The position numbers and the translations under genes were made by a program. A stretch of DNA of 64,000 nucleotides from Fusobacterium mortiferum ATCC 9817 (GTDB lineage: Bacteria; Fusobacteriota; Fusobacteriia; Fusobacteriales; Fusobacteriaceae): positions 965,878 to 1,029,877 of the forward strand of contig NZ_GL987988.1 in the NCBI RefSeq assembly GCF_000158195.2, in the 5' to 3' direction. Below the pieces are notes generated by a model that was not told where the DNA came from, made no database searches, and saw nothing but the letters and a program-made list of their open reading frames with translations. Shown here piece after piece: positions 1 to 9,316 of the stretch (positions are counted from its first letter, which is position 1; the number at the start of each line of letters is the position of its first letter).

Positions 1-1
1 A

Positions 2-457
2 GATGGAATGAATTTAGTTTCATTTAATACAAAAGAAAAAGCAATGCCATTTGTATTTGATATAAATGGGAATATTAGATATGTATTAGATATTTCATCT
101 ACTATAAATAAAGCATATGTAGGAAAAGAAGATAATAGTTGGATAGTAGCTAATGACAAAGCTGTATTTACTTTTGATATATTGGGAAAAGTTTTGAGTA
201 CAAGAGAGCCTAAATATTATGCTGAGAATGAAAATTGGAAAAATGGTGTACTATTTAGAGAGATACAATATCTTCCTAAGATGAATAATCAACTAGCAGT
301 ATATGGTTTTAGTGATAAGTTAACATATCCTAGTGGTGTTTTTTCAGAATTAGGAATAGATAGTAAACAGGAGCTATTTAAAGCGAGACTTTATTTTGAT
401 AGAAATAGCTTTGAAGAGAATAATATCTTATCTGGTAGAAGAATAGAACTTTTTTAG
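2..457 (+). CDS. C-terminal part of a secreted/propeller-like protein (arylsulfotransferase-like?), cut by window edge
   Basis: The reading frame is open to the left edge of the window (two sense codons precede the first ATG at 8), so this is probably the 3' end of a longer gene. The visible 150 residues contain a strand-rich pattern with repeats of the type D-x-x-G-x-x-x (FDINGNIRYVLDI, FDILGKVLSTREP) that resemble blades of a beta-propeller, as in bacterial aryl-sulfate sulfotransferases. It lies 15 bases upstream of the initiating sugar transferase and is co-directional with the polysaccharide cluster. No catalytic residue can be assigned from the fragment. The family call is tentative; an unrelated propeller protein is equally possible. 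Confidence 0.45.
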   Translation, partial: DGMNLVSFNTKEKAMPFVFDINGNIRYVLDISSTINKAYVGKEDNSWIVANDKAVFTFDILGKVLSTREPKYYAENENWKNGVLFREIQYLPKMNNQLAVYGFSDKLTYPSGVFSELGIDSKQELFKARLYFDRNSFEENNILSGRRIELF

Positions 458-472
458 GAGTAGGAGAGTAAA

Positions 473-1732
473 ATGGAACAGGAAAAGGGAACAGTTTTAA
501 ATACAGTATATATTATATTATTGGGGCTGGTATTTTATTTAGGAAAATATATTTTTGTATCTGATGAAAATCTATTTTCTCTTTACTCTATTATAGGGTT
601 TTTTATAATGATGTTAGGAGCTTATGTAACAGATAACATGAAGTTCCAAAGATATAAATACAAAATAAGAAGCTATATTTTTGTTGTTATAATAGATATA
701 ATCTGTTTTATGACTTGGTTTTTTTATAGTTGGGATTTATCTTTAATTATTTTTATGCTAATCTTTATAGCTACTCAAGTGTTACTAACTGTGCTTATAA
801 GTATAGCAGTTTTTAAATTGAGATATGTAACTATATATGGTAGTGGAGAGATGAAAAACAGAGTTTTACAAAGTATAGAGCATTTTCCAGATTACAAATA
901 TATAGATTTTTCAGGAAAAGAGGAAGATTTTTCAAAATTTGTCAAAGCAAATAATATATCTTTAATAATTTTATGTAAAGAAAAGTTAGAAAGTAATGAG
1001 ATAAGAGATATCTTAGCTATGAAATTAAGTGGAATTGAAGTAAAAAGTTACTTTGATTATATGATAGAGAACGAAGGGAAAATAGAAGTAGAGTTTATAT
1101 CAGAAGAATGGTTATTACAAGCTTATGGTTTTAAAATTTTACGTAGTCAAATTCAAAATAATATTAAGAGATTATTTGATATTATAATGGCTATTATAAT
1201 TGGAATAATGACTCTACCTGTTATGCTTGTTGCAGCTATAATAGTAAGATTAGAGAGTCCAGGGCCTATAATATATAGTCAAGATAGAGTTGGAGAAAAT
1301 GGAAAAGAGTTTAAAGTTCATAAATTTAGAAGTATGAGAAATGACGCTGAAAAAGATGGAGCAAAGTGGGCACAGGTAAATGACCCCAGAGTTACTAAAT
1401 TTGGAAACTTTATGAGAAAGACAAGAATAGATGAATTACCACAACTTGTAAATGTTTTAAAGGGACAAATGAGTTTCATAGGACCTAGACCAGAGAGAAT
1501 GGTATTTATAAAAGAGTTAGAAAAAGAGATACCATATTATAATTTAAGACATATGGTAAAACCAGGGCTTACAGGTTGGGCTCAAGTTATGTATCCATAT
1601 GGAGCTAGTGTAGAAGATGCTAGAAGAAAGTTAGAGTATGATCTATATTATATAAAACATCATAGCTTGTATTTAGATATGATGATAATGTTTATGACTT
1701 TTAAAACAGTTGTATTTGGAAAAGGTAGATAA
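473..1732 (+). CDS. Polyprenyl-phosphate sugar phosphotransferase (initiating glycosyl-1-phosphate transferase of a capsule/EPS)
   Basis: Membrane enzyme that should transfer a sugar-1-phosphate to undecaprenyl phosphate, the first step of lipid-linked capsule or exopolysaccharide repeat synthesis. The N-terminal ~110 residues hold about four hydrophobic segments, followed by a soluble middle region and the bacterial sugar transferase domain from about residue 232. That domain begins KRLFDII, then a membrane re-entrant stretch, SPGPIIYSQDRVG, the catalytic RIDELPQ near residue 318, and GPRPER near 337. At 419 residues it is slightly short for the WbaP/CpsE-like family. It starts the downstream run of glycosyltransferases with only 2 bases to the next gene. 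The sugar specificity cannot be read from sequence. Confidence 0.93.
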   Translation: MEQEKGTVLNTVYIILLGLVFYLGKYIFVSDENLFSLYSIIGFFIMMLGAYVTDNMKFQRYKYKIRSYIFVVIIDIICFMTWFFYSWDLSLIIFMLIFIATQVLLTVLISIAVFKLRYVTIYGSGEMKNRVLQSIEHFPDYKYIDFSGKEEDFSKFVKANNISLIILCKEKLESNEIRDILAMKLSGIEVKSYFDYMIENEGKIEVEFISEEWLLQAYGFKILRSQIQNNIKRLFDIIMAIIIGIMTLPVMLVAAIIVRLESPGPIIYSQDRVGENGKEFKVHKFRSMRNDAEKDGAKWAQVNDPRVTKFGNFMRKTRIDELPQLVNVLKGQMSFIGPRPERMVFIKELEKEIPYYNLRHMVKPGLTGWAQVMYPYGASVEDARRKLEYDLYYIKHHSLYLDMMIMFMTFKTVVFGKGR

Positions 1733-1734
1733 TT

Positions 1735-2526
1735 ATGTTGACAATTTTTACTCCTGTATATAATAGAATAGATACATTAGAAAGATTGTATGAGAGTTTA
1801 CTTAGGCAAACTTCTAAAGAGTTTCAGTGGATAGTAGTAGATGATGGCTCTACTGATGGAGGTGGAGAGTTAATTAAAAAATTTCAAAAAAATTCTCACT
1901 TTGAACTCATATATAAGTATGTAGAAAATGGTGGAAAGATGAGAGCTATAAATGAAGGGGTAGCTTTAGCTAATGGAGAGTTTTTTCTGATAGTAGATAG
2001 CGATGATTATATAACTGATGACTGTGTAGAAAAAGTTTTAAGTTATGGAAAAAATCTTCCTAATTCTATGGGGGGAATGATATTTAGAAAAATGGATATA
2101 GCAACTAAAAAAATTACTGGGAAGCCATATCCTAAAAATATTATTGATTCTTCTCCTATTGAGATAGTATATGAGTATGGAATAGATGGAGATAAAGCTG
2201 AAGTTTTTAGAACTGAGTTATTAAGAGAAAATCCTTTTAATGTCTATGAAGGAGAAAAATTTATTCCAGAGGCAATAGTGTGGGTAAAAATTGGGGAAAA
2301 ATATAAGATGAGATATATAGACGAAGGAATATATTATTTTGAATATCTTGAGGACGGTTATACTAGAAATTTTCAAAAGCTAATGAGAAATAATCCTAAA
2401 GGGTTTAGAGAGTACTATAGTTTTATGCTCTCTTATTCACTGCCTTTAAAAAATAAGATTAAATTTTTAATTAGATATTTACAGGCAAACTATTATACTC
2501 TCATAGCTAGGGGAGGAAAAAGTTGA
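1735..2526 (+). CDS. Family 2 glycosyltransferase
   Basis: GT-A fold sugar transferase acting in the cytoplasm on the growing lipid-linked repeat. Evidence: the N-terminal TPVYNRIDTLERLYESLLRQ stretch, the nucleotide-binding VVDDGSTDGG near residue 36, and a DxD-type metal site VDSDDYI near residue 90. At 263 residues it fits a single-domain GT2. It begins with ATG two bases after the upstream stop, and its own stop overlaps the TTG start of the next gene (TTGA), so translation is coupled through the operon. Donor and acceptor sugars are unknown. Confidence 0.9.
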   Translation: MLTIFTPVYNRIDTLERLYESLLRQTSKEFQWIVVDDGSTDGGGELIKKFQKNSHFELIYKYVENGGKMRAINEGVALANGEFFLIVDSDDYITDDCVEKVLSYGKNLPNSMGGMIFRKMDIATKKITGKPYPKNIIDSSPIEIVYEYGIDGDKAEVFRTELLRENPFNVYEGEKFIPEAIVWVKIGEKYKMRYIDEGIYYFEYLEDGYTRNFQKLMRNNPKGFREYYSFMLSYSLPLKNKIKFLIRYLQANYYTLIARGGKS

Positions 2527-3611
2527 AGATACTTCATATAATAACATCACTTGAATTAGGTGGAGCAGAGAGATTACTTACAGAGTTAGTACCTTATCAA
2601 AAATCTAAAGGGCATTTTGTAAAGGTAATGATACTAAGTGATAGAGGAGCAGTTTTTAAAAAAGAGTTAGAAGATAGAGAAATAGAGATTGTTGTAGCAA
2701 AAAACAACTCCATTAAATCTTTTTCAAATATATTTTCTATTGTAAATGAGATAAAAAAGGAAAATTACGATATAGTACATGCTCACTTAGTACATGCTCA
2801 ATATTGGACTAGATTAGCCAAACTATTAGATGGTAAGAAAAGAAAATATATAACTACTGAACACAGTACATCTAATAGAAGAAGAGATTCAAAATTGATG
2901 AGAGGAATAGATAAATTTATATTCTCTGGGTTTGATAAGATAGTAAGTATATCTGAAGCTACACAAAAAAGTTTACAAGAGTGGTTAGAAAGAGATGATA
3001 ATTCTTTTGAAATAATATATAATGGAATAGATATCAAAGAGTTCCAATTATCAGAGCCTTATGATAAAAATGAGTTGGGAATAAAGGAAGATGACTATTT
3101 AGTAATGATGGTATCTAGATTTCATCAGTCTAAAAATCAACTAGGAGTAGCTGAGGCTTTGATGTGGCTTCCAGTAAAATATAAGCTTGTTTTTGTTGGA
3201 GATGGAAAATTAGAAGAAGATGTGAAAAAATACTGTCAAAATAATAATCTTATGAGTAGAGTAAAATTTTTAGGAATGAGAAAAGATATCCCAAGATTAT
3301 TAAAAACAGCTGATATAGTAGTACAGTACTCATTTTTTGAAGGATTTGGTATAACAGCAATAGAGGCTATGGCAAGTGAAAAACCAGTGATAGCTAGTAA
3401 TGTTCCAGGGCTTAGCCAAGTAGTAGAGGGAGCTGGAATTTTAGTAGATGCAAAAGATTCTAAAGAGTTAGCTAAGGGGATACTTTCTCTAAGAAATGAG
3501 GAGTTATATAAAGAGGTATCTAAAAAGTGTTTAGAAAGAAGTAAAAAGTATACAATAGAGTGGTGTGCAAATAATTACTTAGAGCTATATGAAAGGGAGT
3601 TAAAATGTTAA
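2523..3611 (+). CDS. Family 4 glycosyltransferase
   Basis: GT-B fold retaining glycosyltransferase. The N-terminal Rossmann domain opens with HIITSLELGGAERLLTELV, typical of GT4. The C-terminal domain carries VSRFHQSKNQ (donor site) and the E-x7-E-type motif in FFEGFGITAIEAMASEKP near residues 270-290. The start is a TTG that overlaps the upstream TGA. An ATG alternative is not available nearby and the protein begins directly at the first beta strand, which supports the TTG. Its end overlaps the start of the polymerase gene by 7 bases. Part of the polysaccharide operon. Confidence 0.9.
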   Translation: MKILHIITSLELGGAERLLTELVPYQKSKGHFVKVMILSDRGAVFKKELEDREIEIVVAKNNSIKSFSNIFSIVNEIKKENYDIVHAHLVHAQYWTRLAKLLDGKKRKYITTEHSTSNRRRDSKLMRGIDKFIFSGFDKIVSISEATQKSLQEWLERDDNSFEIIYNGIDIKEFQLSEPYDKNELGIKEDDYLVMMVSRFHQSKNQLGVAEALMWLPVKYKLVFVGDGKLEEDVKKYCQNNNLMSRVKFLGMRKDIPRLLKTADIVVQYSFFEGFGITAIEAMASEKPVIASNVPGLSQVVEGAGILVDAKDSKELAKGILSLRNEELYKEVSKKCLERSKKYTIEWCANNYLELYERELKC

Positions 3612-4789
3612 TTTATTTTGGAATAATTAGCTTTTTAGGCTTAGGAGTTATAATTGAAAAAATAAGTGAGAGAAAAAGGATAGGGGAAAGTTTTTTTATA
3701 TTTTCCCTTCTCCTTTTAATTTTATTTTTTGGGCTAAGAGGGTATATAGGATATGACTGGTACTCATATAAACCTAATTTTGATAAAATGGTTACAATAG
3801 GGGAGTTATTGAAAGGAAATACTCAAGTATTGCACTCAGGTTATGAATTAGGATTTCAAATTTATACATCTTTTATAAAAACTCTTACTAATAATTATTT
3901 CATATATAATTTTATAAATGTTTCAGTAGATTTTATAATACTCTATTTTGTAATAAAAAGATTTTCAAAATATCCTATTCTATCTCTCCTACTTTTCTTT
4001 AGTATCTATGGAGTTGCTTTAGAGATAGATATGATTAGAAATGCTAAAAGTATAATGTTATTTTTACTTTCTATAAAATATATAGAGGAGAGAAAAATTT
4101 TAAATTTTGGAGCTTTAAATATTTTAGGTATTCTTTTTCATTATAGTTCTATATTTTATCTTCCTATGTATTTTATTTTAAATATAAAATGGAATAAGAA
4201 ATTTATCCTATTTTTATTTATCTTAGGAAATATCTATTATCTTTCAGATATTAGAATTGTAATGAGAATAATAAAAGAGTATAATACATTTTTACCAACA
4301 GGAATAGGAGCAAAACTTTCTGGATATTTTAGTATAATACCCTTAGATTTTCCATTGGGATTCTCTTTATATTACTTTGAAAGAGTTATTATGTTTTTAC
4401 TTTGTTGGTTTGTAAGTGATAATCTTAAGAATAAAAAATATGGAAATATAATATTAAATTCTCTTTATATATCAATATTTTTCTTCTTGTATCTATCAGA
4501 ATTTTCAATAGTAGCTATAAGATTTGGGTTATTATTTATTTATTCATATTGGTTTATACTTCCTATGCTTTTAGAGATTTATCCTAAGTTGCCAATATTT
4601 ATAGTAGCTATTGCTATATCATTATTTAGATTGAATAATCAGATAAATTTTGTAGGAAATAGAGAGGTATATTCTTACCAAAATATTTTAATCAATGGGG
4701 ATAGTGAAGAGAATCAAAGAAAAAAAGTAGAAGATGCTAGTAAGTATAAGATAGAGGGACACGGGAAAGAGATATCATTACTTTTTTAA
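3605..4789 (+). CDS. EpsG/Wzy-like polysaccharide polymerase (membrane)
   Basis: Integral membrane protein of 394 residues with about ten hydrophobic segments. It carries the conserved early signature of the EpsG family, FGLRGYIGYDWYSYKPNF (arginine, then D-x-x-x-Y around the first periplasmic loop), and a later motif RNAKSIMLFLL. EpsG/Wzy proteins link lipid-borne oligosaccharide repeats into a chain on the outer side of the inner membrane. It overlaps the upstream glycosyltransferase gene. The presence of this gene together with a Wzx-like flippase indicates a Wzx/Wzy-dependent polysaccharide. Assignment rests on topology plus the N-terminal motif. Confidence 0.82.
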   Translation: MLIYFGIISFLGLGVIIEKISERKRIGESFFIFSLLLLILFFGLRGYIGYDWYSYKPNFDKMVTIGELLKGNTQVLHSGYELGFQIYTSFIKTLTNNYFIYNFINVSVDFIILYFVIKRFSKYPILSLLLFFSIYGVALEIDMIRNAKSIMLFLLSIKYIEERKILNFGALNILGILFHYSSIFYLPMYFILNIKWNKKFILFLFILGNIYYLSDIRIVMRIIKEYNTFLPTGIGAKLSGYFSIIPLDFPLGFSLYYFERVIMFLLCWFVSDNLKNKKYGNIILNSLYISIFFFLYLSEFSIVAIRFGLLFIYSYWFILPMLLEIYPKLPIFIVAIAISLFRLNNQINFVGNREVYSYQNILINGDSEENQRKKVEDASKYKIEGHGKEISLLF

Positions 4790-4801
4790 GGAGATATAAA
4801 T

Positions 4802-5914
4802 ATGAAAATAATGTTTGTAGCTAACTACATGTGGGATATATATATTTTTAGAGCTGGGGTACTAAGAGCTTTGGTGGAAGATGGACATGAGGTAATAGCA
4901 GTAGCTCCAGATGATGGAAGAATAGATATGGAAAAGGCTATTCCAGGCCTTAGAGCAATTTCAATAAATTTGAATAAAAGAGGAATAAATCCAATAGAGG
5001 ATTTAAAATTAGTAAAAGAGTTGCATAGTTTATATAAAAAAGAAAATCCAGATTTGATATTTCACTACACAATAAAACCAAATATCTATGGTACAATAGC
5101 AGCAAAACTAGCAGGTAAAAAATCTATCGCTATACTTACAGGACTAGGATATTCATTTATTCAAAAATCTCTTGTATCTAAAATAGCTGTAGGACTTTAT
5201 AAGTTTTCTTTAAGATTTTCTAAAGAGATTTGGGTTCTCAATGAAGATGATAAAAATACACTAATTTCTAAAGGGATAGGAGATAGAGAAAAAATTTTTA
5301 TACTTCCTGGAGAGGGAACAGATTGTGAGAGATTTAAGCCACTTCCTATGGAGAGAAAGGATGAAAAAACTATTTTCTTAATGATAGCTAGAGCTTTTAT
5401 AGATAAAGGATTTAAAGAGTATGAGGAAAGTGCTAGAAGGCTTAGAAGAAAATATGGAGAGAGAGTAGAGTTTTGGTATCTAGGGGCATTGGGAGAAAAT
5501 GCTGTATCAGGTATAACTAAAGAGTATATGGATAATTTAGTAAAAGAGGGTGTTTTAAATTATCTAGGAATAACTGATAAACCAGAACTTGTAATAAAAG
5601 AGTGTGATGCAATAGTTTTACCATCATATAGAGAGGGAATATCTAAAACTTTGTTAGAGGGAGGGGCTATGGGAAAACCTATAATAGCTTCTAATGTAAC
5701 TGGTTGTAAAGAGATAGTAGATGATGGAAAAAGTGGTTATCTAGCAGAGGTAAAAAATATAGATGACTTAGTAGAGAAGATGGAAAAATTTATAAAACTT
5801 TCAATAGATGAGAAAAGAGAGATGGGAAAGGCAGGAAGAGAAAAGATACTAAAAGAGTTTGATGAGAAAATAATAATTGAGATTTACAGAAAGAAAATAT
5901 CGGCTACGATTTAA
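4802..5914 (+). CDS. Family 4 glycosyltransferase (PglA/CapM-like)
   Basis: 370-residue GT-B enzyme. The N-terminus MKIMFVANYMWDIYIFRAG plus FHYTIKPNIYGTIAAKLAG and ILTGLGYSFI is typical of the PglA/CapM/WbaZ-like subgroup, which adds a HexNAc or hexose to an undecaprenyl-diphospho-sugar. The C-terminal donor site is visible as SYREGISKTLLEGGAMGKPIIAS from about residue 276. A clear AAGGAG site precedes the ATG by a few bases. It is followed by a hairpin that may end or attenuate the first transcription block. The second-sugar role is inferred from the subgroup, not proven. Confidence 0.9.
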   Translation: MKIMFVANYMWDIYIFRAGVLRALVEDGHEVIAVAPDDGRIDMEKAIPGLRAISINLNKRGINPIEDLKLVKELHSLYKKENPDLIFHYTIKPNIYGTIAAKLAGKKSIAILTGLGYSFIQKSLVSKIAVGLYKFSLRFSKEIWVLNEDDKNTLISKGIGDREKIFILPGEGTDCERFKPLPMERKDEKTIFLMIARAFIDKGFKEYEESARRLRRKYGERVEFWYLGALGENAVSGITKEYMDNLVKEGVLNYLGITDKPELVIKECDAIVLPSYREGISKTLLEGGAMGKPIIASNVTGCKEIVDDGKSGYLAEVKNIDDLVEKMEKFIKLSIDEKREMGKAGREKILKEFDEKIIIEIYRKKISATI

Positions 5915-5918
5915 ACTA

Positions 5919-5966
5919 TCAAAGAATTGTTAATTTTTTAAAATGAAGAGCAGTTCTTTAATTTTC
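5919..5966 (+). terminator. Hairpin between glycosyltransferase genes, possible internal terminator
   Basis: AAAGAATTG pairs with CAGTTCTTT (one G-T wobble) around a 20-base AT-rich loop, followed by AATTTTC. The T-run is weak, so it may only attenuate transcription inside the polysaccharide operon. Confidence 0.4.
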
Positions 5967-5986
5967 CAAAGATAAGGAGTAAAATT

Positions 5987-6976
5987 ATGGATTTAAGTAT
6001 TATAGTTCCAATTTACAATGTAGAAGAATACTTAGCTGAATGCTTAAAAAGTCTATATAAAATAAGCAATCTAAGATATGAAGTTATCTTAGTAAATGAT
6101 GGTTCCAAAGATAATAGTTATCAAATAATGGAAGAATTTAAAAGACTTTATCCTAAACAAACTGTGATAGTAAATAAGGAGAATGGAGGATTATCTTCAG
6201 CTAGAAATGCAGGACTAAAAATAGCAAAAGGAAAATATATATCGTTTATAGATAGTGATGACTTTATAGATACAGATGAGTTTGAAAAGTTTGTAATAGA
6301 GGGAATAAAGTCAAGAGTAGATATAGCAGTAGGAAATATGAGATACTATGTCCCTGGAAGAATAGGAGAACCTCTTTTTAGGTCAAGACTTGTAAAAGAT
6401 AGTGGAGTAGTTACAGGAATAGATTTTTTATGGAGAGTTTTTCAAGCACCTAAATGTTATAGAGAAGAGGTAGTAGATGATATTTATAGAAAGGATTTTC
6501 TAATAAAAAATAAACTTTTTTTCAATGAAGAGATAGTACATGAGGATAGTGAGTTCACTACTTTTGCATATTTAAAAGCTAAAAAAGTAAAATATATAGA
6601 TAAGGCATTTTATTTTTATAGACAAAGAGAGGGAAGTATAATGAATAAGGTATCTGAAAAAAGTATGCTTTCCTTAGAAAAAATTTGTGAAAAACTGTTT
6701 AATGAGTTTAAAAATTTAGATGATAGTAAAGGAAAAGAAGCTTTATCTTCTCTTATATTAAGTTTTTATTCCACAGTATTATATAAGAGATACAATGGTG
6801 GTGGAGATTACAAAAGAGTATATAGAAGATATAAAGAACTATATAAAGAGTTAAGAAAGGATGCTCAATCAAATATAGAACAAAGGTTATTATCTTTCTC
6901 TATCTTCATACCAAATACATTGAGAAAACTTTTGGGAAAAGAGATAAGTAATGTACAAAAGATTCCAAAGTTTTAA
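5987..6976 (+). CDS. Family 2 glycosyltransferase
   Basis: 329-residue GT2 enzyme. Motifs: SIIVPIYNVEEYLAECLKSL at the N-terminus, NDGSKDNS near residue 39, NGGLSSARNAGL, and FIDSDDF (metal site) near residue 89. A later EDSEFT is the usual catalytic-base region of this subgroup. It belongs to the same cluster and is the first gene after a short hairpin-containing gap with its own GGAG ribosome site. The C-terminal ~90 residues are charged and helical, as in many capsular GT2 proteins. Substrate unknown. Confidence 0.9.
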   Translation: MDLSIIVPIYNVEEYLAECLKSLYKISNLRYEVILVNDGSKDNSYQIMEEFKRLYPKQTVIVNKENGGLSSARNAGLKIAKGKYISFIDSDDFIDTDEFEKFVIEGIKSRVDIAVGNMRYYVPGRIGEPLFRSRLVKDSGVVTGIDFLWRVFQAPKCYREEVVDDIYRKDFLIKNKLFFNEEIVHEDSEFTTFAYLKAKKVKYIDKAFYFYRQREGSIMNKVSEKSMLSLEKICEKLFNEFKNLDDSKGKEALSSLILSFYSTVLYKRYNGGGDYKRVYRRYKELYKELRKDAQSNIEQRLLSFSIFIPNTLRKLLGKEISNVQKIPKF

Positions 6977-6985
6977 GGAGGAAAG

Positions 6986-7765
6986 ATGATACCTAAAAAA
7001 ATTCATTATATTTGGTTAGGAAAAAACTCTTATCCCAATCTTATGGATATATGTATAAACTCTTGGAGAGAAAAACTCCCTGATTATGAGATTATAGAGT
7101 GGAATGAAGAAAATTTAAATTTTTATGAAGAGATAGAGAAAAATAGATTTTTAAAAGAGTGTTATAATAGAAAACTTTGGGCTTTTCTTTCAGATTATTT
7201 TAGAATAAAGGTTCTCTACGAAGAGGGGGGAGTTTATTTAGATACTGATATGCAGATAATAAAAAATATAGATAAACTTCTCTCAAATGATTTCTTTATA
7301 GGAGCAGAGAGTGAAAAAGTAATTAGTGCTGGGATAATAGGAGTTATTCCAAAGCATCCACTTATGAAAAAAATTTTAGAGTTCTACAGTGTGGCTATTT
7401 GGAATGAACCAATATTTACAATTCCAGATATAATAACTAGAGTAATCAATAGAGAGTATGATTTTCAAATAAATGAAGATATTACTAAAATAACAGGTAG
7501 TATGGTAATATACCCACCTAGATATTTTTATCCCTATCATTTTACAGAGGAGTTCAAAAGAGAGTGTATAAAAGATGATACCTATGGAATACACTGGTGG
7601 GGGAAAAGTTGGACACAAAAGAAAAATCTTTCTAAATTATATTTTTTGGAGTTTAAACACTATAGAGGTTATAAAAAAATTCTAGTTGAGATATTGATAG
7701 CAACAGGACTTATGAGATTTGTAAAAAACTCTAAATTTTTAGTGGACTTGAGTAAAAGGATATAA
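6986..7765 (+). CDS. GT32-type (DXD sugar-binding) glycosyltransferase
   Basis: 259-residue capsular glycosyltransferase of the Gly_transf_sug (Och1-like) type. The N-terminus MIPKKIHYIWLG is the classic opening of this family. The block ALSDYFRI-type (here FLSDYFRIKVLYEEGGVYLDTD) contains the DxD motif near residues 86-88. Close spacing (9 bases upstream, 3 bases downstream to the flippase) and a GGAGG site place it in the polysaccharide operon. The acceptor is unknown. Confidence 0.88.
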   Translation: MIPKKIHYIWLGKNSYPNLMDICINSWREKLPDYEIIEWNEENLNFYEEIEKNRFLKECYNRKLWAFLSDYFRIKVLYEEGGVYLDTDMQIIKNIDKLLSNDFFIGAESEKVISAGIIGVIPKHPLMKKILEFYSVAIWNEPIFTIPDIITRVINREYDFQINEDITKITGSMVIYPPRYFYPYHFTEEFKRECIKDDTYGIHWWGKSWTQKKNLSKLYFLEFKHYRGYKKILVEILIATGLMRFVKNSKFLVDLSKRI

Positions 7766-7768
7766 TCT

Positions 7769-9064
7769 ATGATAAAAAAAATAAAATATTTATTAACAGA
7801 TAGACTGATTATAAATTTTTTACATATATTTGGAGGAGATGCCTTTGCTTCTTTGCTTTCTATCTTTTCTATATCTTTTATTACTAAAGGTATAGGATTA
7901 GAAAAGTATGGTTTTATTGTTTTAATCCAAGGAATAGTATCTCTTATAGATGGAATTTTCAATTTTCAATCTTGGCAGGGAGTTATTAAATTTTTTCCCC
8001 AAGTGAGAGAGGAGAAACAAAAACTAAAAGCTTTGATAAAATTTAGTTATATTTTAGATTTTTTTACAGCTTTAATAGCTTTTATCATAATTTTTTTATC
8101 TAGTTTTTGGATAGGAAAGTTTTATAATTTTCAATCCTATGAAGTATATCTTTTAATGTTTTTTTCAATCTATATTATTTTCAATATTCAAGGAACGCCT
8201 ATTGGCATTTTGAGAAGTTTTGATAGATTTGACTATCTAAGAAATCAAAGAGTGATAGTAGCACTATTTAATTTTATATTTTTAGGTATAGGATATTTTT
8301 TAAAACTTAAAATCAATTATTTTATTTTAATATATCTTTTAACAAATATATTAAATGCTATTCTTCTAAATTTTTATGCTTTAAGAGAGTTAAAAAGAAG
8401 AAAGATATATGGAGTATTTAAAGAGAGATTAGAGTTCAATAAAGAGTTCTTTAAATTTACCTGTTTAACTAATATAAATTCTAGCTTAGATATTCCAGTT
8501 CAATATTTTGATAATCTTTTGGTAGGGAAGATGTTATCATTAGAACAGTTAGGAGCATATAAGATATGTAAGACAATTGCTATTGTTTTAGATAAAGTGG
8601 GGACACCTCTTTATCAGACCTTATATCCATATTTTTGTGAGAAGGTAGCAGAAAAAAATTATAGAGAGATATTTAGAAGAGGAATAAAAATATCAGGAAT
8701 ACTCAGTATAGCTTGTATTATAATTATTTTTGGTATGAATATTATTGGGTTTGAAATTTTATCTAAGTTTTTTTCTCAAGGATTAGAAAAATATAGATTG
8801 GAGATAAATCTTTATATAGTTATGAAATCACTAGCAACTATATGTATAGTAATTCATCCACTATTTTTAGCAATGGGGTATATAAAGAAAGAAACTAAGA
8901 TAATATTTATAGCTAATATTTTATATTTAGGAATTTTATTTGTTTTAATAAAAACATTTGCTTTAATAGGAGTAATATTAGCCTACGGAGTACAGGTATT
9001 TTTAATTGTAGCACTGAAGGGGATAGTTATCTTAAAAGAAAAATGGGATGTTAGAGATTCTTAA
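7769..9064 (+). CDS. Wzx-type polysaccharide flippase (MOP superfamily)
   Basis: 431-residue membrane protein with about 12-14 predicted hydrophobic segments and the Polysacc_synt layout: amphipathic start, FASLLSIFSISFITKGIGLEKYG early, and a mid-protein loop with FKFTCLTNINSSLDIPVQYFDNLLVGKMLS typical of Wzx/RfbX proteins. It should flip the lipid-linked repeat to the periplasmic side for the EpsG-like polymerase. It is the last gene of the cluster. Its TAA stop lies inside the terminal inverted repeat of the adjacent 144-bp element, so the extreme C-terminus may have been changed by that insertion. Confidence 0.9.
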   Translation: MIKKIKYLLTDRLIINFLHIFGGDAFASLLSIFSISFITKGIGLEKYGFIVLIQGIVSLIDGIFNFQSWQGVIKFFPQVREEKQKLKALIKFSYILDFFTALIAFIIIFLSSFWIGKFYNFQSYEVYLLMFFSIYIIFNIQGTPIGILRSFDRFDYLRNQRVIVALFNFIFLGIGYFLKLKINYFILIYLLTNILNAILLNFYALRELKRRKIYGVFKERLEFNKEFFKFTCLTNINSSLDIPVQYFDNLLVGKMLSLEQLGAYKICKTIAIVLDKVGTPLYQTLYPYFCEKVAEKNYREIFRRGIKISGILSIACIIIIFGMNIIGFEILSKFFSQGLEKYRLEINLYIVMKSLATICIVIHPLFLAMGYIKKETKIIFIANILYLGILFVLIKTFALIGVILAYGVQVFLIVALKGIVILKEKWDVRDS

Positions 9065-9203
9065 ATTGAAATCAAAAAATAAAAATATGTAATAAAAGAA
9101 AAGGAAAAAATTTTACTTCCAATCGCTAGTGCTTACACAATGCTCATTACAGTAAATTTTTTCCTTTTCTTTTACTCTTACTTTATCCCGATTTCAATTT
9201 AAG
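9060..9203. mobile_element. MITE-like palindromic element, copy 1 (144 bp)
   Basis: Bounded by a perfect 14-base terminal inverted repeat, CTTAAATTGAAATC (9060-9073) and GATTTCAATTTAAG (9190-9203). Inside is a second inverted repeat (GAAAAGGAAAAAATTT-like arms against AAATTTTTTCCTTTTC) around a loop with TCGCTAGTGCTTAC. No coding capacity. A near-identical copy in the opposite orientation sits at 24527-24669 and an end fragment at about 40424-40457. This is the pattern of a non-autonomous miniature element; the transposase that would move it is not in the window. Confidence 0.82.
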
Positions 9204-9316
9204 AAATTTACTAGGGAAAGTAATAAAATTTAAGAATGATAATATTATATTGATAAAGAACTCTTGAAATATGGAACAATTCTTAATTTTTTTAATAAAA
9301 GAACTAATCAAATTGG

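Noticed and set aside
7208..7220. G6 run in the GT32 gene as a possible phase-variation tract (also G6 at about 32711 and 56005)
   Set aside because: Six Gs is short for slippage and the frames are intact; the run codes for conserved Glu-Gly-Gly or serves as the ribosome site.
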